IMG/VR virus record: IMGVR_UViG_3300037189_001020
Span: 1-23,591 of that record
Reading direction: 5' to 3' (one strand)
Origin: a virus
Length of the DNA: 23,591 nt
Program-made: the position numbers and the translations under genes
Shown here: one piece after another, positions 21,417-23,591 of the stretch
Numbering within the stretch: position 1 is the first letter of the stretch
How the letters are laid out: every line of letters starts with the position of its first letter
Notes under the pieces: model-generated
What the model was told of the DNA's origin: nothing
The model's database searches: none
What the model saw: only the letters and a program-made list of their open reading frames with translations

Positions 21417-21787
21417 TTGAATTCAGAGTAGAAGGACAACCAATACCACAAGGCTCAATGAAAGTCTTTAATGGTCATGTTGTTCATAGTCAGGGTAGCG
21501 CGCTCGCCGTGTGGCGTAGTGCTATTGCATACTCGGCTCGTAAGGCTGGTGCATTTCCAAAGAAAGATGCTATTACTATTACTATGGCATTTATTATGCA
21601 GAAACCTAAAACTGTAAAACGCGATTACCCAACTGTGCCACCGGATTTAGATAAATTAATTCGTGCTGTTCTTGATGCGCTAACTGCAATTGCTTATGTA
21701 GATGATTCTCAAGTTTGTGAAATATATGCAACCAAAGGTTATGGATTAGTGCCGGGTGTAAGAATACAAATTGCAGAAAAGGTGTGA
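21413..21787 (+). CDS. rusA: RusA-family Holliday junction resolvase
   Basis: A 124-residue enzyme that resolves four-way DNA junctions. N-terminus VEGQPIPQGSMKVFNG is typical, and PPDLDKLIRAVLDAL (Asp78, Asp80, Asp88) followed by AYVDDSQV (Asp97, Asp98) forms the metal-binding acidic set of RusA. GTG 21413 overlaps the preceding stop (GTGA). The TGA stop is part of the next promoter module (TGAGCAAGG). Works with the annealing protein and nuclease candidates of the same unit. Confidence 0.88.
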   Translation: MIEFRVEGQPIPQGSMKVFNGHVVHSQGSALAVWRSAIAYSARKAGAFPKKDAITITMAFIMQKPKTVKRDYPTVPPDLDKLIRAVLDALTAIAYVDDSQVCEIYATKGYGLVPGVRIQIAEKV

Positions 21788-21865
21788 GCAAGGTTACAAA
21801 AAAAGTTATAAAAACTTTGCCAAATATGCTTGACACGCGTAATTGTTTTGTTGTAGGTTGTAACT
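21785..21865 (+). promoter_or_regulatory. Repeated promoter module, copy 2
   Basis: TGAGCAAGGTTAC starts on the RusA stop codon. Then AAAGTT-AACTTT A-tract region, TTGACA (21830-21835), 18-base spacer with GCGTAATT (21837-21844), TAGGTT (21854-21859), start at about 21866. The spacer has only one arm of the copy 1 inverted repeat. Confidence 0.85.
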
Positions 21866-21884
21866 AACAGGCAGAAAATGCCCC
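21866..21884 (+). promoter_or_regulatory. Conserved 5' leader hairpin, copy 2
   Basis: AACAGGCAGAAAATGCCCC, identical over 19 bases to copy 1: stem GGCA (21870-21873) with TGCC (21879-21882). ATG at 21878 is again in frame with the downstream gene, 30 bases before its likely start. Confidence 0.75.
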
Positions 21885-21907
21885 CAACAAACGAAAGAAG
21901 GCGCAAG

Positions 21908-22237
21908 ATGACAAAGATTATAGTAATAGAACGCGAACGCGATGGAGTGGTTTTAGATAACGACCGCCAAGTTCACGCAGAAGGTTGCGGAGATATACAA
22001 AAGTATCTAAACAAGCCAAATTGGAAAATTACACACACAAGCAATTCAATTATTGAAATTGCAAAAAATGATTACAGCGATTTAGCAAGTGATTACACAA
22101 GCCCTCAAGATGGCGAAGATTATTGGACAAAGGCTTGCCTTAACGAGGCATTTGCTTATCTTTCAGTCAAAACTTGTATTAAACAAATTGTAAATGAGCA
22201 AGTAAAACCATACGCAAAGATTGAGGTAGAAATCTAA
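21908..22237 (+). CDS. Hypothetical protein, first gene of a separate unit
   Basis: A 109-residue protein; ATG 21908 follows GAAAGAAGG and the leader hairpin. MTKIIVIERERDGVVLDNDR starts a beta hairpin, then GDIQKYLNKPNWKITHTSNS, an acidic helix-rich middle (DYSDLASDYTSPQDGEDYW) and a final strand (AKIEVEI). No family recognised. The separate promoter module suggests early expression, perhaps host takeover or DNA metabolism with the glycosylase of the same unit. Confidence 0.75.
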   Translation: MTKIIVIERERDGVVLDNDRQVHAEGCGDIQKYLNKPNWKITHTSNSIIEIAKNDYSDLASDYTSPQDGEDYWTKACLNEAFAYLSVKTCIKQIVNEQVKPYAKIEVEI

Positions 22238-22521
22238 TGGCAAGAGTTAAAGTTAAATTAGCAATAAACCTGCAAGACCTAGAAGATGCAATTCAATCAG
22301 CATTAGAAAATGCTTCAGCCGAAGGCATTGGACCTGATAGTGCTAGTAATTACGAGATTGATAGCGTTGATGTCACAATTAACGACAAAGGCGAAATTGA
22401 AGCAACAATAGGTTGCCAACACCTTGAAGGCAAATGGGCTACAGCAGATGAGGTTGCTGACGAAATTATTAACACAATGGACACAGACATTCAAATTTCA
22501 CTAGAGGCGGTGCAAGCATAA
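22237..22521 (+). CDS. Hypothetical acidic protein (94 aa)
   Basis: Overlaps the previous stop by one base. The N-terminus VKVKLAINLQDLEDAIQSAL is followed by NYEIDSVDVTINDKGEIEAT and a helix ATADEVADEIINTMD. The start (MAR, alternating charge, DLE-A) resembles the start of the next protein, so the two may be distant paralogues. Overall acidic. Function unknown. Confidence 0.7.
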   Translation: MARVKVKLAINLQDLEDAIQSALENASAEGIGPDSASNYEIDSVDVTINDKGEIEATIGCQHLEGKWATADEVADEIINTMDTDIQISLEAVQA

Positions 22522-22853
22522 TGGCAAAAATAGAAATGGAAATTGACGACTTAGAATTATGGGAAGCAGTATTTGGTTCTAGCCCATTTTCTTTTGGGCA
22601 TGGTGAGTGGTTCCCAGAAGCAGAATATCTTGATGACGCAGAATGGGATAAACCCGGCAAGATTAAAATTACAGGCATTGACGATGACGACAACAAAATT
22701 ACAAAAATTCTTACAGTTGAGGATTTAGCAAAAGCGTTACCTATTGCAAACAAATTAGTCAATATGGATTTATTTAATTTTGAGGAATACGATTGCATTT
22801 GCGGTGACGCAGTTTTGCAGGTCGCTATGTTTGGCAAGGTAATTTACGGGTAA
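22521..22853 (+). CDS. Hypothetical strongly acidic protein (110 aa)
   Basis: Begins MAKIEMEIDDLELWEAVFG, then HGEWFPEAEYLDDAEWDKPG, a run IDDDDNK, and a helix VEDLAKALPIANKLVNMDLF. Acidic residues outnumber basic ones by more than two to one by my count. It overlaps the glycosylase start by one base. Acidic small phage proteins can mimic DNA, and its glycosylase neighbour makes that worth testing, but the sequence shows no inhibitor signature. Confidence 0.7.
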   Translation: MAKIEMEIDDLELWEAVFGSSPFSFGHGEWFPEAEYLDDAEWDKPGKIKITGIDDDDNKITKILTVEDLAKALPIANKLVNMDLFNFEEYDCICGDAVLQVAMFGKVIYG

Positions 22854-23506
22854 TGTCGTTATTTTTAGACTTGCCCCCATATTGGCAAGCGGAATTAGCC
22901 GACCTACAATTTAAGGTAGATGCCATAGAAAGCACACTTACCAACGAGGCAAATGCCGGCATCAGAGTTTTGCCTAATTACAATCAAGTATTCCGAGCCT
23001 TAGAGGTTATGCCTTGGGAGTCAAAAGTAGTTATAGTAGGTCAAGACCCATATCCAAACCTTGACCATGCTTGCGGATTGTCTTTTTCAGTTCCGGCACA
23101 TACAAAACCAATAGCAGGTTCGTTACGAAATATCTTTGCAGAGATTAAAAATGATACTGGCAGATACAGCGTTGCATCTAATGGCGATTTGACTCCTTGG
23201 GTCAAGCAAGGTGTAGTGCTTATTAACCGAGTATTAACTGTGCGCCAAGGCGAAAGCGGTTCGCATTTTAATCTTGGTTGGCAAGAAATTACAGAACGCG
23301 TTATTAAAAAGTATGCAGAATTTTCTGTCGGATTATTATTTGGTGGCACAGCAAAACAAATCAAACATTTATTTTGGGATGACCAAGTTGTAACAACAGT
23401 TCACCCGAGTCCGTTATCTGCTCACAAAGGTTTTCTTGGCTCAAAACCATTTACACGCACAAATGCAATTCTTAAAAGTATGGGAAAAGATGTAATTCAA
23501 TGGTGA
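22853..23506 (+). CDS. ung: Uracil-DNA glycosylase, family 1 (Ung)
   Basis: A 217-residue enzyme that removes uracil from DNA. Motifs: GQDPYPN at 63-69 (Asp65, Tyr67; the usual His after Tyr is Pro), GLSFSVP with Phe78, INRVLTVRQGESGSHFNLGW with Asn125, LLFGGTAKQ, and HPSPLSAHKGFLGSKPF with His184. All catalytic positions are kept, so it should be active; the Pro68 change is in the loop next to the water-activating Asp. Last gene of its unit; the stop lies inside the next promoter module. An active Ung argues against uracil-containing phage DNA. Confidence 0.92.
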   Translation: MSLFLDLPPYWQAELADLQFKVDAIESTLTNEANAGIRVLPNYNQVFRALEVMPWESKVVIVGQDPYPNLDHACGLSFSVPAHTKPIAGSLRNIFAEIKNDTGRYSVASNGDLTPWVKQGVVLINRVLTVRQGESGSHFNLGWQEITERVIKKYAEFSVGLLFGGTAKQIKHLFWDDQVVTTVHPSPLSAHKGFLGSKPFTRTNAILKSMGKDVIQW

Positions 23507-23583
23507 GCAAGGTCACAAAAAAAGTTGTAAAAACTTTGCAAATATTCTTGACCGAGCGTAATTTATAAGGTAATGTATTACGA
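23504..23583 (+). promoter_or_regulatory. Repeated promoter module, copy 4
   Basis: TGAGCAAGGTCAC starts on the Ung stop codon. A-tracts with AAAGTT and AACTTT, TTGACC (23548-23553), 17-base spacer with GCGTAATT (23556-23563), TAATGT (23571-23576), start near 23584. The downstream gene is beyond the window. Confidence 0.8.
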
Positions 23584-23591
23584 AACAGGGC
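23584..23591 (+). promoter_or_regulatory. 5' leader, copy 4, cut by the window end
   Basis: AACAGGGC at the last bases matches the start of the other leaders (AACAGGC), so the same hairpin probably continues outside the window. Confidence 0.5.

Noticed and set aside
1-23591. tRNA genes, integrase, attachment site, insertion sequence
   Set aside because: None could be recognised by eye on either strand. A tRNA search program would be needed to exclude small RNA genes.

Overview
The window is a piece of a tailed bacteriophage genome with siphovirus-type tail genes (tail tube, frameshifted tail chaperones, long tape measure, distal tail protein, no sheath seen). The host is probably an actinobacterium: there is a WhiB-family regulator (four cysteines and a G-VWGG motif), several small proteins of kinds I know from actinophages, and a candidate leaderless promoter. 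Base composition is AT-leaning for an actinophage, with many AAA, TTA and ATT codons. That fits phages of low-GC freshwater actinobacteria (acI/Nanopelagicales type) better than phages of Streptomyces or Mycobacterium. The host assignment is inference. No integrase, repressor, tRNA or CRISPR array is visible. Terminase, portal and protease would lie left of the window.

Layout. (1) 1-4067, head and head-tail joining: the C-terminal part of the major capsid protein with an inserted Ig-like domain, a 38-residue Cys protein, a zinc-ribbon protein, head-tail connectors and the tail tube protein. GC-rich hairpins lie just behind the capsid unit and just behind the tail tube gene. (2) 4171-13539, tail: chaperones joined by a -1 frameshift at CCCAAAA, a gp10-like protein, tape measure, distal tail protein, a modular adsorption cassette with a duplicated C-terminal domain and a Kelch-like protein, a broken small ORF, and a Tal-like minor tail protein. 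(3) 13554-14492, lysis: a membrane-anchored coiled-coil protein, a CHAP endolysin and a holin-like protein. A candidate promoter places the transcription start on the first ATG, and a strong terminator follows the cassette. (4) 14562-23591, DNA metabolism and regulation: a HTH-like protein, a DUF6378-like protein, metallophosphoesterase, an annealing-protein candidate, wHTH protein, PD-(D/E)XK Fe-S nuclease, WhiB, an O-like replication protein, RusA, uracil-DNA glycosylase and many tiny Cys or coiled-coil proteins.

The most interesting signal is a repeated promoter/leader module in region 4. Three copies (about 16075, 21785 and 23504) carry a TGAGCAAGGT-AC box, A-tracts, a TTGAC-type -35 and a GCGTAATT spacer element. 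They are followed by AACAGG at the predicted mRNA 5' end. A fourth, degenerate copy (about 17105) keeps GTAATT and AACAGG but has no clear -35. In the three complete leaders a small hairpin starts four bases from the predicted 5' end, and its closing pair is A-U in two copies and U-A in the third, a compensatory change. These modules divide the region into separate rightward transcription units. A second surprise is a leftward two-gene island (17087 to 16766) in this otherwise rightward genome, encoding an 80-residue acidic-tailed protein and a 28-residue Cys protein.
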